NCBI RefSeq assembly: GCF_000722545.1
Contig: NZ_JNVM01000004.1
Location: 124,001-188,000, forward strand
DNA length: 64,000 nucleotides
Source: Paenibacillus tyrphae
GTDB taxonomy: Bacteria; Bacillota; Bacilli; Paenibacillales; NBRC-103111
Direction: 5' to 3'
Position 1 is the first letter of the stretch; every line of letters starts with the position of its first letter. Below the pieces are notes generated by a model, which was not told where the DNA came from, made no database searches, and saw only the letters and a program-made list of their open reading frames with translations. This document shows, piece by piece, positions 42,859 to 51,533 of this stretch. The translations under genes and the position numbers were made by a program.

Positions 42859-44034
42859 ATGAGTCGAAACGACGAACTGACCGGGTATGGCCGCCATCAT
42901 CTCCAGATGGAATCGTACGGAGCGGCCGCCTTTTGCTTTTATCGGGCTATAAAAGAAAACGAATTCAACGGAAATGCGTGGAACGGACTTATTCTTTCGC
43001 TCAGTCTGATGCGCAGGGAGGAGGAGATCCGCACGACGCTCGCCCGCTTCGCCTTGCAGCCGGGGCTGGATTTCGACCGCGACCTGCTGACCTTCGTCTT
43101 CATGATGTGGCAGCAAAATCCGCGCGCTTTGGCCGAATGGCTGCGCCGGGTCGTGCAATTCAACGGCATCCCCGAAAAGGACCAGCTGGCGTTCACGGAA
43201 ATTGCGGAGGACGCGGAACGGGCGTACGAGGATCTGGTCGTGAAGTACGGCGCGGAATCGCTGCACAGCCGCGGCATGCTGACGCTGGAAGAGTACGCGG
43301 CGCGTCCGATCCAATTGGACTGGCTGCTGGAAGCGCCGGTCGATACGATTTACGAGCAGCTGCAGTGGTGGCTCGAGGATAAGGACTCGGCGCTCTCGGC
43401 GGTGCGCCTGCTCTGTATGCTGCCCGACACGCGAAGCGAAAAGCTGCTGCGCCGCGTCTGCCGGAACGTCGCCATCGAGCCGAAGGTGCGGACGCACGCG
43501 CTGCTGGCGCTCCGCTGGCTTGGCGTCCGCGGCAATGCAAAGCTGTATAAGTTCAACGAGTCGTTCGTCATCGACTTGGACAACCCGAAGCCGGAGCTGA
43601 CCATTTCCGTTCCGGCTGTTTACAAGCCCGCGCTGGACCGCGTGAAGCTGTGGGCGGCCAAGGAGAAGGGGCTCGTGTCGCCGGAAGTGTACGAGCAGTA
43701 CGCTTCGACGGACGAGGTCCAGCTGCCGCCCGAAATCGTCGAGAAGCTGGACGAGGCGGAGGTTCCGCCGCTGCTGCAAGAAGTGTCGCATGCGCTCATT
43801 CGCGCCGCTCATGACGAGTATTACCCGCTTGTGCCGACAATCAGCGGCACGCGCCAATGGAGCGCCGCGCTGCTCATGCTGATGAAGGACTATGCCGTCG
43901 GCATCGGGGAAGAGTGGCCGTACGGCGAGCCGGAGCAGGACGAAACGGCGAAGCAGCACCGCAACTGGCTGCTGAGCGCGAGCCCGGATTTTTATCCGAG
44001 CATCGAGGAAGTGCGCAAGTTAAAAGAAAGCTGA
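42859..44034 (+). CDS. uncharacterised helical-repeat protein (TPR/HEAT-like)
   Basis: 391 residues, no signal peptide or membrane helix. Residues 8-60 look like a TPR unit (GRHHLQMESYGAAAFCFYRA, then NAWNGLILSLSLM). The middle (about 165-235) looks like HEAT-type helices (AVRLLCMLPDTRSEKLLRRV, HALLALRWLGVRGN). The C-terminal part is helical with a conserved-looking block ISGTRQWSAALLMLMKDYAV. I do not recognise a named family beyond repeat folds; a scaffold or binding role is likely. Own promoter, monocistronic. Confidence 0.6.
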   Translation: MSRNDELTGYGRHHLQMESYGAAAFCFYRAIKENEFNGNAWNGLILSLSLMRREEEIRTTLARFALQPGLDFDRDLLTFVFMMWQQNPRALAEWLRRVVQFNGIPEKDQLAFTEIAEDAERAYEDLVVKYGAESLHSRGMLTLEEYAARPIQLDWLLEAPVDTIYEQLQWWLEDKDSALSAVRLLCMLPDTRSEKLLRRVCRNVAIEPKVRTHALLALRWLGVRGNAKLYKFNESFVIDLDNPKPELTISVPAVYKPALDRVKLWAAKEKGLVSPEVYEQYASTDEVQLPPEIVEKLDEAEVPPLLQEVSHALIRAAHDEYYPLVPTISGTRQWSAALLMLMKDYAVGIGEEWPYGEPEQDETAKQHRNWLLSASPDFYPSIEEVRKLKES

Positions 44035-44244
44035 TTCCAGCGGCCGTGTTCGTCGCTGATGTGCGGCGTCGTCACATGCGACCTGTTGCCGCGGAAGAAA
44101 CGCGGTTAGGAGACTGACCGCCGAGTGCAAAAGACTGGCGCTGTCATTGGAACGCAGCTCCGCCAAGCGCCGAGAGGGGCATAGTGGTGCTGCATGGCAG
44201 TTGGTCTGACGGGGACACGCGGCCTTGTTCAGCCTAAGCTGGGA

Positions 44245-44437
44245 TAATAAAGGAACTGCGATGCGTTAAGCAGAGCGTTTGGAGTGCTCGTCGGTGTATA
44301 GAGGAAGCAGGATGCTTTATCCTTGTCGAAAAACATACGTTCGATCTAAGTTTGGTCCGATAGCGCACCTGGAGTTCCGCTAATCGATTCGGACCAGACT
44401 GCTCGAACGGATTAACGCATCCGTGTTCCGCTATTTT
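44245..44437. repeat. intergenic palindromic element with imperfect terminal inverted repeats
   Basis: The stretch 44035-44457 holds no supported gene. Within it, AATAAAGGAACTGCGATGCG (44246) is repeated in reverse near 44411-44437 (ATTAACGCATCCGTGTTCCG). An inner pair TGGTCCGA/TCGGACCA (44353, 44389) makes a second stem. It resembles the short repeated elements of Paenibacillus genomes. Copy number cannot be judged from one window. Confidence 0.5.
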
Positions 44438-44457
44438 TCGAATCGCTTTATACTGTG

Positions 44458-44490
44458 AAAAACGCCAGCCGCTAAACGGTTGGCGTTTTT
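44458..44490. terminator. bidirectional terminator
   Basis: AAAAACGCCAGCCG, loop CTAAA, CGGTTGGCGTTTTT. It ends the MBL gene on the minus strand and any read-through from the plus side. Confidence 0.8.
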
Positions 44491-44519
44491 GCGTTGGCGG
44501 ATGGAAGAACGTCCGACAG

Positions 44520-45470
44520 TTAAGACGAAACGGAAGCGCCCAAATCCACTTCTATCAAATCTCGGCCCACCGTAATTGGTCCGGCATAAATCTCGCTCAT
44601 GCCCCGGATATATGCGGCTTCCGCTTCCGGCGTTTTGGCCGGGGCCGGAATATGGTGGGTGAGCAGCAGATGCTTGACGTTTGCCTGTCGGGCAATTTCG
44701 GCCGCTTGCAGCGTCGTCGTATGGTATTTCGCCGGATTGCCGAGGCCTGTCGCCTGCTCCGGATACATGGCGATCAGAGCGTCGAGCCACTCCTTGTTGT
44801 AAGCCTCGTGAACGAGCAGGTCGGCTCCTTGGGCGTAACGAACCATATTGTCTACCGGAAGCGTATCTCCCGAGATGACGGCCGCTTGCCCGTTGTATTC
44901 GAATTTGTAGGCGACAGCCGGGTATACCGGACGATGGTCGACCTCAAAGGCCGTAATCCGGATGCCGTCCCGATCGTATACGACGCCTTCGTTGCACTCG
45001 TGATACTCGATTCTCGAACCGCCCAAGTCGGATTTGTTGTAATTGATTCGCAGATCGACGTCGAAGGCGAACGATGCTTCCATTTTTCCGATAATGTCCC
45101 GGGTCGTTTCCGGGCCGTACACCTGCATCGGCACCGTGCGGTTCTCGTAGACGGCGCCCGGGACGACATGCGTTCTCCAACTGCTGATGAACACGTCGAA
45201 AAATCCGGAGTTATGATCGCTGTGGTGATGCGTGAACAGCACGTCCGAAATGCGCTGGGGCATGATGCCGGCCAGAAGCAGTTGGCCGACGGTTCCGGCT
45301 CCGCAATCGACGAGAAATACTTTGCTGCCGGCGAGCACGGCCACCCCCGGTTTGGCGACCCCGTAGACCGCCCGCGGCGATCCGGTCCCGAGTAAAATGA
45401 CTTTTAAATGCTCATGAAAATCGGGCACGAGTTTTTCCTGCCCTTGAATGTGCTTGGCGAGGTCTGTCAA
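44520..45470 (-). CDS. MBL-fold metallo-hydrolase (RNase Z/arylsulfatase-like group)
   Basis: 316 residues. The metal motif THHHSDHNSG is near residue 80; further ligands are in ISGDTLPVDN (about 200) and LLTHHIPAP (about 277). LLGTGSPRAV at the start is typical of the RNase Z-like group, which includes esterases and phosphodiesterases. The C-terminus lacks the exosite arm of tRNase Z, so tRNA processing is unlikely. Start is TTG 45470 with AAGGGG upstream; no in-frame ATG fits. Substrate unknown. Confidence 0.85.
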   Translation of the reverse strand: MTDLAKHIQGQEKLVPDFHEHLKVILLGTGSPRAVYGVAKPGVAVLAGSKVFLVDCGAGTVGQLLLAGIMPQRISDVLFTHHHSDHNSGFFDVFISSWRTHVVPGAVYENRTVPMQVYGPETTRDIIGKMEASFAFDVDLRINYNKSDLGGSRIEYHECNEGVVYDRDGIRITAFEVDHRPVYPAVAYKFEYNGQAAVISGDTLPVDNMVRYAQGADLLVHEAYNKEWLDALIAMYPEQATGLGNPAKYHTTTLQAAEIARQANVKHLLLTHHIPAPAKTPEAEAAYIRGMSEIYAGPITVGRDLIEVDLGASVSS

Positions 45471-45724
45471 TCGAAAAAGCCCCTTCCCGTGTGTGAAATG
45501 CGAGCCTGGCTTCCTGTCGTAAATCTATTATAGAGCATGAGGCACGAGCTTACCATACAAATCATTTTGGAATAGTCGGAATAAAAGGGGGCTTTCTGTC
45601 AGGCTGGCTTTCGGCGCTGCTGTCATACCGATGACAGCGCCTGGACAAGCTTTCGTTTATTTGTCCGTCAGGTGTGCTATACTTGTTATGTTGCCTGCTA
45701 TTGATTTCCGAAAGGATGGTTACC

Positions 45725-46150
45725 ATGTTTACAAGAATATTGGTTGCGTACGACGGTTCCGAACTGTCTCAAAGAGCCTTGGCCAAAGCGAAAGAACTGG
45801 CGGGAGAGTCGAACGCCAAGCTTGACGTCATTCATGTGCTGCATCATCCCGTTGTCGTCATCGGCGAAGCGGTCGTATCTCCTCCGCGAAGCTATGAAGA
45901 AGAGTACATACAGCATGCGCAGTCTCTCATCGACCAAGCGAACCGCGAAATCGCCGGGCTTCCGGACGCAAAAGCCAGCTTGCGGCAAGGTCAGCCTGCG
46001 GACTCCGTGCTGGATTATGCAGGGGAGATCGGTGCGGATCTTATCGTGATCGGAAGCCGGGGCTTGTCCGGCCTCAACGAATGGGTGCTCGGAAGCGTGA
46101 GCCATCATGTCGTGCAGCACGCCCGGATTCCCGTCCTTGTCATAAAATAG
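45725..46150 (+). CDS. universal stress protein UspA family
   Basis: 141 residues. RILVAYDGSELSQRALAKA at the N-terminus, and the ATP-binding loop GSRGLSGLNEWVLGSVSHHV (G-2x-G-9x-G-S) near the C-terminus show an ATP-binding Usp. ATG 45725 has AAAGG ten bases upstream; ATG 45716 is too close to it. Monocistronic with its own terminator. Confidence 0.92.
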   Translation: MFTRILVAYDGSELSQRALAKAKELAGESNAKLDVIHVLHHPVVVIGEAVVSPPRSYEEEYIQHAQSLIDQANREIAGLPDAKASLRQGQPADSVLDYAGEIGADLIVIGSRGLSGLNEWVLGSVSHHVVQHARIPVLVIK

Positions 46151-46271
46151 GTTCGAAGCGCGTTCATGGCCGGCAGTTTTTGAAATAAAGCGGTTGACCG
46201 ACCGAGATCATGCAGATACGCCGTGCTCATATCAAATTTATCGGAATTGTTTCGCATCTATCGGATCACCG

Positions 46272-46315
46272 GAGACCGAAGCCTGAGATTTTTGGGCTGT
46301 CAGGTCTCTTTTTTT
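46272..46315 (+). terminator. Rho-independent terminator
   Basis: GAGACC-GA-AGCC with GGGCT-GTCA-GGTCTC, then seven T. It ends the universal stress gene. Confidence 0.8.
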
Positions 46316-46377
46316 ATTCAGGGGTAGGAGGCCGGGAAGCTGGCGGCAGACCGTCGGCTGGGGACGGGGAGGCCAGG

Positions 46378-46470
46378 ATGGCCATCGCGGATACGACGCC
46401 GTTCATCGACCGCTGCCCCGGTTGTGGGGAGACCGCCTTCGTTCTCGGAGCGGTTGTGAAAAAACGGTAA
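46378..46470 (+). CDS. possible 30-residue protein with a CPGCG motif
   Basis: ATG 46378 is preceded by GGGGAGG. The short product has CPGCGE (half a zinc ribbon) and a basic end. It lies between two terminators with no promoter recognised. Could be chance. Confidence 0.25.
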   Translation: MAIADTTPFIDRCPGCGETAFVLGAVVKKR

Positions 46471-46472
46471 AT

Positions 46473-46533
46473 AAAAAGGACGTGCGCCAGAACCGCAATC
46501 GCCTTGGGCGATCGTTCCGCGTACGTCCTTTTT
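46473..46533. terminator. large bidirectional terminator
   Basis: AAAAAGGACGTGCGC and GCGTACGTCCTTTTT pair; a second stem inside (CGCC-TTG-GGCG) completes the arm. It ends cysK on the minus strand. Confidence 0.85.
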
Positions 46534-46578
46534 AAATTGCGCAGCTCCGCCCTCGGTGCCGCGCATTTCGCTCACTCG

Positions 46579-47517
46579 CTATTCTTCCTGAAACAAGTCG
46601 GTCGACAAGTAGCGCTCGCCCGAATCCGGCAGCAGCACGACGATCGTTTTCCCCTCATTCTCGGGTCGAATCGCCAGCTCCGTAGCGGCAAAGGCCGCGG
46701 CGCCCGACGACATGCCGACCAGCAATCCTTCCTGCTGCCCCAGCAGCCTGGAGGTTCGGTAAGCGTCGTCCGTGCGCACTTTGACGATCTCGTCGATGAC
46801 GGACCGGTCGAACACTTCCGGCACGAAGCCCGCACCGAGCCCCTGGATGCGGTTAGGCCCCGGCTTGCCGCCGGACAGCACAGGCGAATCGTGCGGCTCC
46901 ACCGCAACGATGCGTACAGCCGGATTGTGGCGCTTCAGCACTTCGCCGACCCCCGTTACCGTTCCGCCGGTCCCGACGCCTGCGACAAAAATATCGACTT
47001 TGCCGTCAGTATCCGCCCATATTTCTTCCGCCGTCGTCTTCCGGTGGATCGCCGGATTGGCCGGGTTATTAAACTGCTGGGGGATGAACGAATGCGGCGT
47101 TTCCGCCGCCAACTCGTCCGCTTTGCGGATCGCGCCCAGCATCCCTTCGCCGCCTGGCGTCAGCACGACCTCCGCGCCGAACGCCTTCAGCAGATTGATC
47201 CGTTCCCGGCTCATCGTATCCGGCATGGTCAGGATCAGCTTATAGCCCCGTGCAGCTGCTACGGAAGCAAGGGCGATACCGGTATTGCCGCTTGTCGGCT
47301 CGATGATGACGGACTCCTGCGGACGAATGAGACCCCGCTCTTCCGCGTCGATGATCATGGCGTAGCCGATCCGGTCTTTGACGCTCCCGGCAGGGTTAAA
47401 AAATTCCAGCTTGGCCAACAGCGTTGCTTTTAATTCTTGTTTTTTATGATAATTGGACAGTTCTAGCAAAGGGGTATTCCCGATCAGATCCGTTAAGTTT
47501 TTCGCGATACGGCTCAT
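46579..47517 (-). CDS. cysK: cysteine synthase A (O-acetylserine sulfhydrylase)
   Basis: 312 residues. The PLP lysine is in [16 protein letters not shown], the phosphate-binding loop is [14 protein letters not shown], and [15 protein letters not shown] is the second loop. It makes cysteine from O-acetylserine and sulfide. ATG 47517 has GGAGG seven to eight bases upstream; an ATG six codons earlier overlaps that site and is unlikely. No T-box or S-box RNA was found upstream. Monocistronic. Confidence 0.94.
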   Translation of the reverse strand: MSRIAKNLTDLIGNTPLLELSNYHKKQELKATLLAKLEFFNPAGSVKDRIGYAMIIDAEERGLIRPQESVIIEPTSGNTGIALASVAAARGYKLILTMPDTMSRERINLLKAFGAEVVLTPGGEGMLGAIRKADELAAETPHSFIPQQFNNPANPAIHRKTTAEEIWADTDGKVDIFVAGVGTGGTVTGVGEVLKRHNPAVRIVAVEPHDSPVLSGGKPGPNRIQGLGAGFVPEVFDRSVIDEIVKVRTDDAYRTSRLLGQQEGLLVGMSSGAAAFAATELAIRPENEGKTIVVLLPDSGERYLSTDLFQEE

Positions 47518-47687
47518 CTGTATTCCTCCATTCATTCCGATTAACCCTATTCTTTTAATTCCAATATATCATAATACTGCAACAACGATCGCGAGGTCAA
47601 ACGACGCCCGGATGGCCAAGGCTGCTGCAGCATACAAAGACGAATAAACGATAGGTTCAAACTATGATTATGATACGAATAATTGAA

Positions 47688-47716
47688 TTGAACGATAAAC
47701 AAGGCGAGCTTATACT
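47688..47716 (+). promoter_or_regulatory. sigma-A promoter without an intact gene
   Basis: TTGAAC (47688-47693), 17-base spacer, TATACT (47711-47716). AAAGGGA and ATG 47762 follow, but that frame stops after 22 codons. Confidence 0.5.
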
Positions 47717-47801
47717 GGACTCCGTAAGTATACCATCCAGAGAGAAAGAAAGGGAATCTTCATGATCGACCAGCGGGGGCGCTTGGGTACGGGTCCGGCA
47801 C

Positions 47802-47903
47802 TTGTCGATGGGCATGTCCGGCGATTTTGAAGTCGCGATTGAAGAAGGCGCTACCTGGCTCAGGCTTGGCTCCGTTCTGTGCAAGCAGGAAGACCAAGCC
47901 TGA
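47802..47903 (+). pseudogene. 3' remnant of a YggS/YlmE-family PLP-homeostasis gene
   Basis: The frame reads [19 protein letters not shown] and LRLGSVL, the C-terminal signature of YggS-type PLP-binding proteins, then TGA. Only about 34 codons exist; the rest of the gene is absent from the window. It lies between two minus-strand genes. A short A-rich tandem repeat (GCAAAAACG/GCAAAAGCG units, 47904-47943) follows. It looks like a deletion scar. Confidence 0.65.
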
Positions 47904-48007
47904 CGCAAAAACGGCAAAAGCGGCAAAAACAGCAAAAGCGGCAACCCCGCAGGGCACCAGCATCGTCACGCCCTCGGAGTTACCGCTATATTTTTCAGCG
48001 CGTTGGG

Positions 48008-49750
48008 TTATCCCAAATGAAGCTCCTTCATTTTGTTGTATAGGGTTCCCCGGGAAATACCTAGCAGCTTGGCTGCGGCGCTCTTGTTGCCGAGCGTCTT
48101 GGCCAAGGCGTCTTCGATTAACGATTTTTCTTCTTCTTCGGTATTCCGCGTTTTCAAGATTCTCAATTGCTGGTCGGGCTGCTCCGCTTTGGGCTTGTCC
48201 AACTGCGGCTGCTCTTTTTGCAAATGCGGGGGGAGATCGGTCATCGTAATGCGTTCGTTTTCGCTGAGAATCAGGCATCGCTCCACAACGCTCATCAGCT
48301 CGTTAATATTCCCCGGCCAATCGTAATTGGAGAACGCGAGCATAACTTCGGGATCAAGCTGCGGAACGGGCTTTTGATACTGCAGCGCGAATTGTCTGAC
48401 GAATGTTTGAACCAGTGAAGGGATGTCTTCCTTTCGCTCGCGAAGCGCAGGCAGCGCGATGGAAATGCCATTCAGCGCGTAATATAAATCGGACCGGAAC
48501 AGCTGCTTTTCGACCATCTTCTGGAGATCCTGATCAGTCGCCGCGATGATGCGGGCGTGCACCGGAATCGGCGTTGTCCCGCCTGTCCGGACGATCGTTT
48601 GCGTCTGAATATACTGCGATAGCTTCGCTTGAATATCGAGCGGCAGCCGGTCGATCTCGTTCAGAAACAGCGTGCCTTGATCGGCCAATTCCAATTTACC
48701 GGCGCTGCCGGTCGGATTCCCCGAGAAGGCGCCCCCCTGAAAGCCGAAAAGCTCTGTTTCCAGCAATCCGGCGGGAACGGAACCGCAATGCAGCGTCATG
48801 AACGGATTTTCGGCCCGCGTACTGGCTTGATGGATTACTTGGGCGAGCTGTTCCTTGCCCACCCCGGATTCCCCGATGACGAGCAAAGGATTTTCGGCCC
48901 CAGCCACTTTTCGCGCCAGCCGGATCGCATTGCCGATTAATTCGCCTTTGCCCTTGATGAAGGAAAAGGGGTCTTCTTGGCTCGACTGTTCATCGAAGCG
49001 CGCCATATGGGTCGAAGAAAGCTCGTCGTTCAGACGGACCAATTGGGTGATGTCCTGCTCCGTGGCAATCCCGCCGATAATATGGCCGTTATAATCCACA
49101 ACGGGAGAAGCGTTAACGAGCACGTGATTGCCGGGACGCGGACGGTGATACGTATTCCGGATCATCCGGCCTTCATCCAGCATTCGGAGCACCATAAGCG
49201 CTTCCGGCTGGAAATGCTCGCCGATGCGTCTTCCCAATATATCTTTCTTGGCGATGCCGTACGTCTCTTCGGCGACGGTATTCCAGCAGATCACCGTGCC
49301 GGTTTGGTCGACGACCGTGACCGCATCGGTTACCGTTTCGGCCAGCGTGAAGAAGTAGGAGGCAAGCCGCTGCTGTTCTTTATATACAAAAGTCAGCAGC
49401 TCGGCCATATAGCTGTAGCCGACCACGGTTCCGTCCGCTTCCCGGAAAACGACAGGCCGCTGGGTCGCGGCAGGCAGCCGTAAGAAGCTTTCATAGTTTC
49501 CGGCGGCAGCCTCCGAATAGGGGAGAACGGCTGACAGCAGATTCGGGCTGCCGGGCAATTCGTCGACCGTTTTGTCGTGCCCGTGCTCGAAAAGCCAAAG
49601 GTCCCCGGCGGTAAACAAGTAAGCGCCGTGATCCTTCAGGATGCAGACGGCGGCGTCCTGCCGCAGGCATGTCGAAATTTCGTCGATTGTCGAATGAAGA
49701 GGAAGCATATGCAGTTGTCGATGAATAGGTAATTGTTCAGCATTGAACAT
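48008..49750 (-). CDS. sigma-54-dependent transcriptional activator (PAS, AAA+, Fis HTH)
   Basis: 580 residues. An N-terminal sensor (1-120) is followed by a PAS domain (about 130-235). The AAA+ domain has Walker A GESGVGKE (294-301), sigma-54 contact loop GAFSGN (341-346, instead of GAFTGA) and Walker B TLFLNEIDRLP. A Fis-type HTH ends the protein (KSAAAKLLGISRGTLYNKMK). It resembles RocR/PrdR-like amino-acid catabolism activators and lies beside transport and proline-degradation operons, so one of them may be its target. No clear -24/-12 promoter was found in the flanking regions. Confidence 0.9.
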   Translation of the reverse strand: MFNAEQLPIHRQLHMLPLHSTIDEISTCLRQDAAVCILKDHGAYLFTAGDLWLFEHGHDKTVDELPGSPNLLSAVLPYSEAAAGNYESFLRLPAATQRPVVFREADGTVVGYSYMAELLTFVYKEQQRLASYFFTLAETVTDAVTVVDQTGTVICWNTVAEETYGIAKKDILGRRIGEHFQPEALMVLRMLDEGRMIRNTYHRPRPGNHVLVNASPVVDYNGHIIGGIATEQDITQLVRLNDELSSTHMARFDEQSSQEDPFSFIKGKGELIGNAIRLARKVAGAENPLLVIGESGVGKEQLAQVIHQASTRAENPFMTLHCGSVPAGLLETELFGFQGGAFSGNPTGSAGKLELADQGTLFLNEIDRLPLDIQAKLSQYIQTQTIVRTGGTTPIPVHARIIAATDQDLQKMVEKQLFRSDLYYALNGISIALPALRERKEDIPSLVQTFVRQFALQYQKPVPQLDPEVMLAFSNYDWPGNINELMSVVERCLILSENERITMTDLPPHLQKEQPQLDKPKAEQPDQQLRILKTRNTEEEEKSLIEDALAKTLGNKSAAAKLLGISRGTLYNKMKELHLG

Positions 49751-49901
49751 AGGCGGCCTCGCATGAGTTTTATAATTAAATTAACATGAAAGAGAACGGG
49801 TTACAACTGAATGCAAGCGGTCTTTTGGATTATTTATGATGCAAAACATGTTCATTTTTGGACATAAATGATGAATAATAAAAGTTTTTTTGTCAATAGT
49901 A

Positions 49902-49930
49902 TGTACAAGTTTGAGATAAGTATGTATAAT
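49902..49930 (+). promoter_or_regulatory. candidate promoter of the liv operon
   Basis: TGTACA (49902-49907), 17-base spacer, perfect TATAAT (49925-49930). It would give a leader of about 370 nt. Confidence 0.45.
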
Positions 49931-49937
49931 TTGATGC

Positions 49938-50304
49938 ATAAAAGATGAAAAAAATGATAATTAAGGGAAATTAAGAGAGAAATAAAGCGATTTTGCAGAA
50001 CTGTGCCGTCTCATAAAAGAATCCCTGCAAGCTTTAACTACACACCATGCATCTGATTTGAAACTTCATCGCAAGCAGTCCACTACACTCCATCGATTGA
50101 ACCCTACTTCTCTCCGACACCATGCTGTTCATCAAGGCATTCATGCTTTGTTGTTCATAATTGATATATCCATTCGCTTTAACATTGCGACGCTTTGCTA
50201 TATGGCGGTAACGAAGGCTTGCTGAGAATCCCATACAAAAGGTCTGTGAAAGCGATTACTTTGTCGCTTTATAAAATTATAAATTCGGGAGGTCGTCTGA
50301 CAGG
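49938..50304 (+). other. long untranslated leader, content not recognised
   Basis: This stretch before livJ has no supported gene and no riboswitch I can name. A 66-codon minus-strand frame (50034-50234) is not convincing. A weak AAGCGATTACTTTGTCGCTT hairpin lies near 50249. Confidence 0.3.
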
Positions 50305-51471
50305 ATGAAAAAGCAAACGGCAATTGGAATCGGTGCGGTTATGTTAAGCATGTTAGCGATTACGGCTTGTGGAGGGAATCCCGACGGAGCGAAGCCTGTG
50401 ACAGGTTCGGCGGAAGGATCGGCCTCGGGCAAGGAAATTAAAATCGGGATGATGTCCGCGCTAAGCGGCAACGAGGCCAAAATGGGCCAGGACATGAAGC
50501 AGGCGGCGGAACTGGCGGCCGAGGAGATCAACGCCGCCGGCGGGATTAACGGCAGCAAAATCAAGCTTGTTGCCCAAGATGATGCCTGCGATCCGCAGAC
50601 CGCTACGGCTGCCGCCAACAAGCTCGTCTCCGAAGGCGTAACTGCCGTCGTCGGCAGCTATTGCTCCGGCGCCGCGATCCCGGCCACCGGCGTATTCCAT
50701 CAAAACGGTATCCCGACGGTCATTACGGCGGCCAACTCGCAAAAAATCGCCGATCAGAAATTTCCGGAAATTTTTATGATCAACGGCACCGGGCTGCACC
50801 AGGCGCAGATGGCGACGGAATATATGGTCAAACAAAAACAAGCGAAAAAAGTTGCGATTATTCACGATAACTCCGCTTTTGCCAAAGACTTGGCGGAAGT
50901 GACGAAGAAGCAGGTGGAGAGCGCCGGTTCGAAAGTCGTCGTATTCGACGCCGTGAACCCGGACGAAACCGACTTCTCCTCGCTGGTGTCCAAGCTGAAG
51001 CAAGCACAGCCGGACGCGACGTACTGGACGGCGTACTACAAGGGCGGCGGCCTGTTCATTAAGCAGTTCAAGCAGCAAGGCGTTTCCGGCATCATCGGAG
51101 TCGGCGACGGAGCGAACGACAAGATGCTGATCGACATTGCCGGTAAAGATGCGGCAGAAGGCACGTTCATCACCAACAGTCCGACGGCGGAATTCCTGCC
51201 GGATGCCAAGAAATTCATCGACGGCTATAAGAAAAAGTATTCGCAGGAGCCGGGTCCTTACTCTGCTCTTCAATATGACGGCATTAAGGTTCTGGCCGAT
51301 GCCATTACGCGCGCAGGCTCCGCCGACAAGAAGGCGATTACCGAAGCGTTGGCCAAATCCGATTTAAAAACGCTCACCGGACAAGTTTCCTTCGGCCCGC
51401 AGGGCACGCTGAAGAAATCCAACTTTGTCGTACTGCAAGTCAAAGGAGGCACATTTGCTCCTTCGAAGTAA
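50305..51471 (+). CDS. livJ: branched-chain amino-acid type ABC substrate-binding lipoprotein (LivJ family)
   Basis: 388 residues. Lipobox LAITAC gives Cys22. The periplasmic-binding fold type I has KIGMMSALSGNEAKMGQDMK, ELAAEEINAAGGINGSKIKL and VVGSYCSGAAIP. It is the capture protein of the HAAT transporter encoded by the next four genes. GGGAGG precedes ATG 50305. Specificity may be Leu/Ile/Val or a related amino acid. Confidence 0.92.
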   Translation: MKKQTAIGIGAVMLSMLAITACGGNPDGAKPVTGSAEGSASGKEIKIGMMSALSGNEAKMGQDMKQAAELAAEEINAAGGINGSKIKLVAQDDACDPQTATAAANKLVSEGVTAVVGSYCSGAAIPATGVFHQNGIPTVITAANSQKIADQKFPEIFMINGTGLHQAQMATEYMVKQKQAKKVAIIHDNSAFAKDLAEVTKKQVESAGSKVVVFDAVNPDETDFSSLVSKLKQAQPDATYWTAYYKGGGLFIKQFKQQGVSGIIGVGDGANDKMLIDIAGKDAAEGTFITNSPTAEFLPDAKKFIDGYKKKYSQEPGPYSALQYDGIKVLADAITRAGSADKKAITEALAKSDLKTLTGQVSFGPQGTLKKSNFVVLQVKGGTFAPSK

Positions 51472-51533
51472 GTACTCGAACGCGCGGCATGTGAGGAGCG
51501 TGCCGTGTATTTTTTTCAAAAAGGAGCGGTCCG

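Noticed and set aside
47904..47943. Short A-rich repeat as a CRISPR-like array
   Set aside because: Units of nine bases without spacers; a simple tandem repeat only.
50195..50225. Possible sigma-54 promoter (TGGC followed by TTGC)
   Set aside because: The gap between GG and GC is 11 rather than 10 bases and the rest of the consensus fails.
50034..50234. 66-codon minus-strand frame in the liv leader
   Set aside because: No ribosome binding site, no recognisable domain, odd residue composition; it overlaps the probable 5' leader of livJ.
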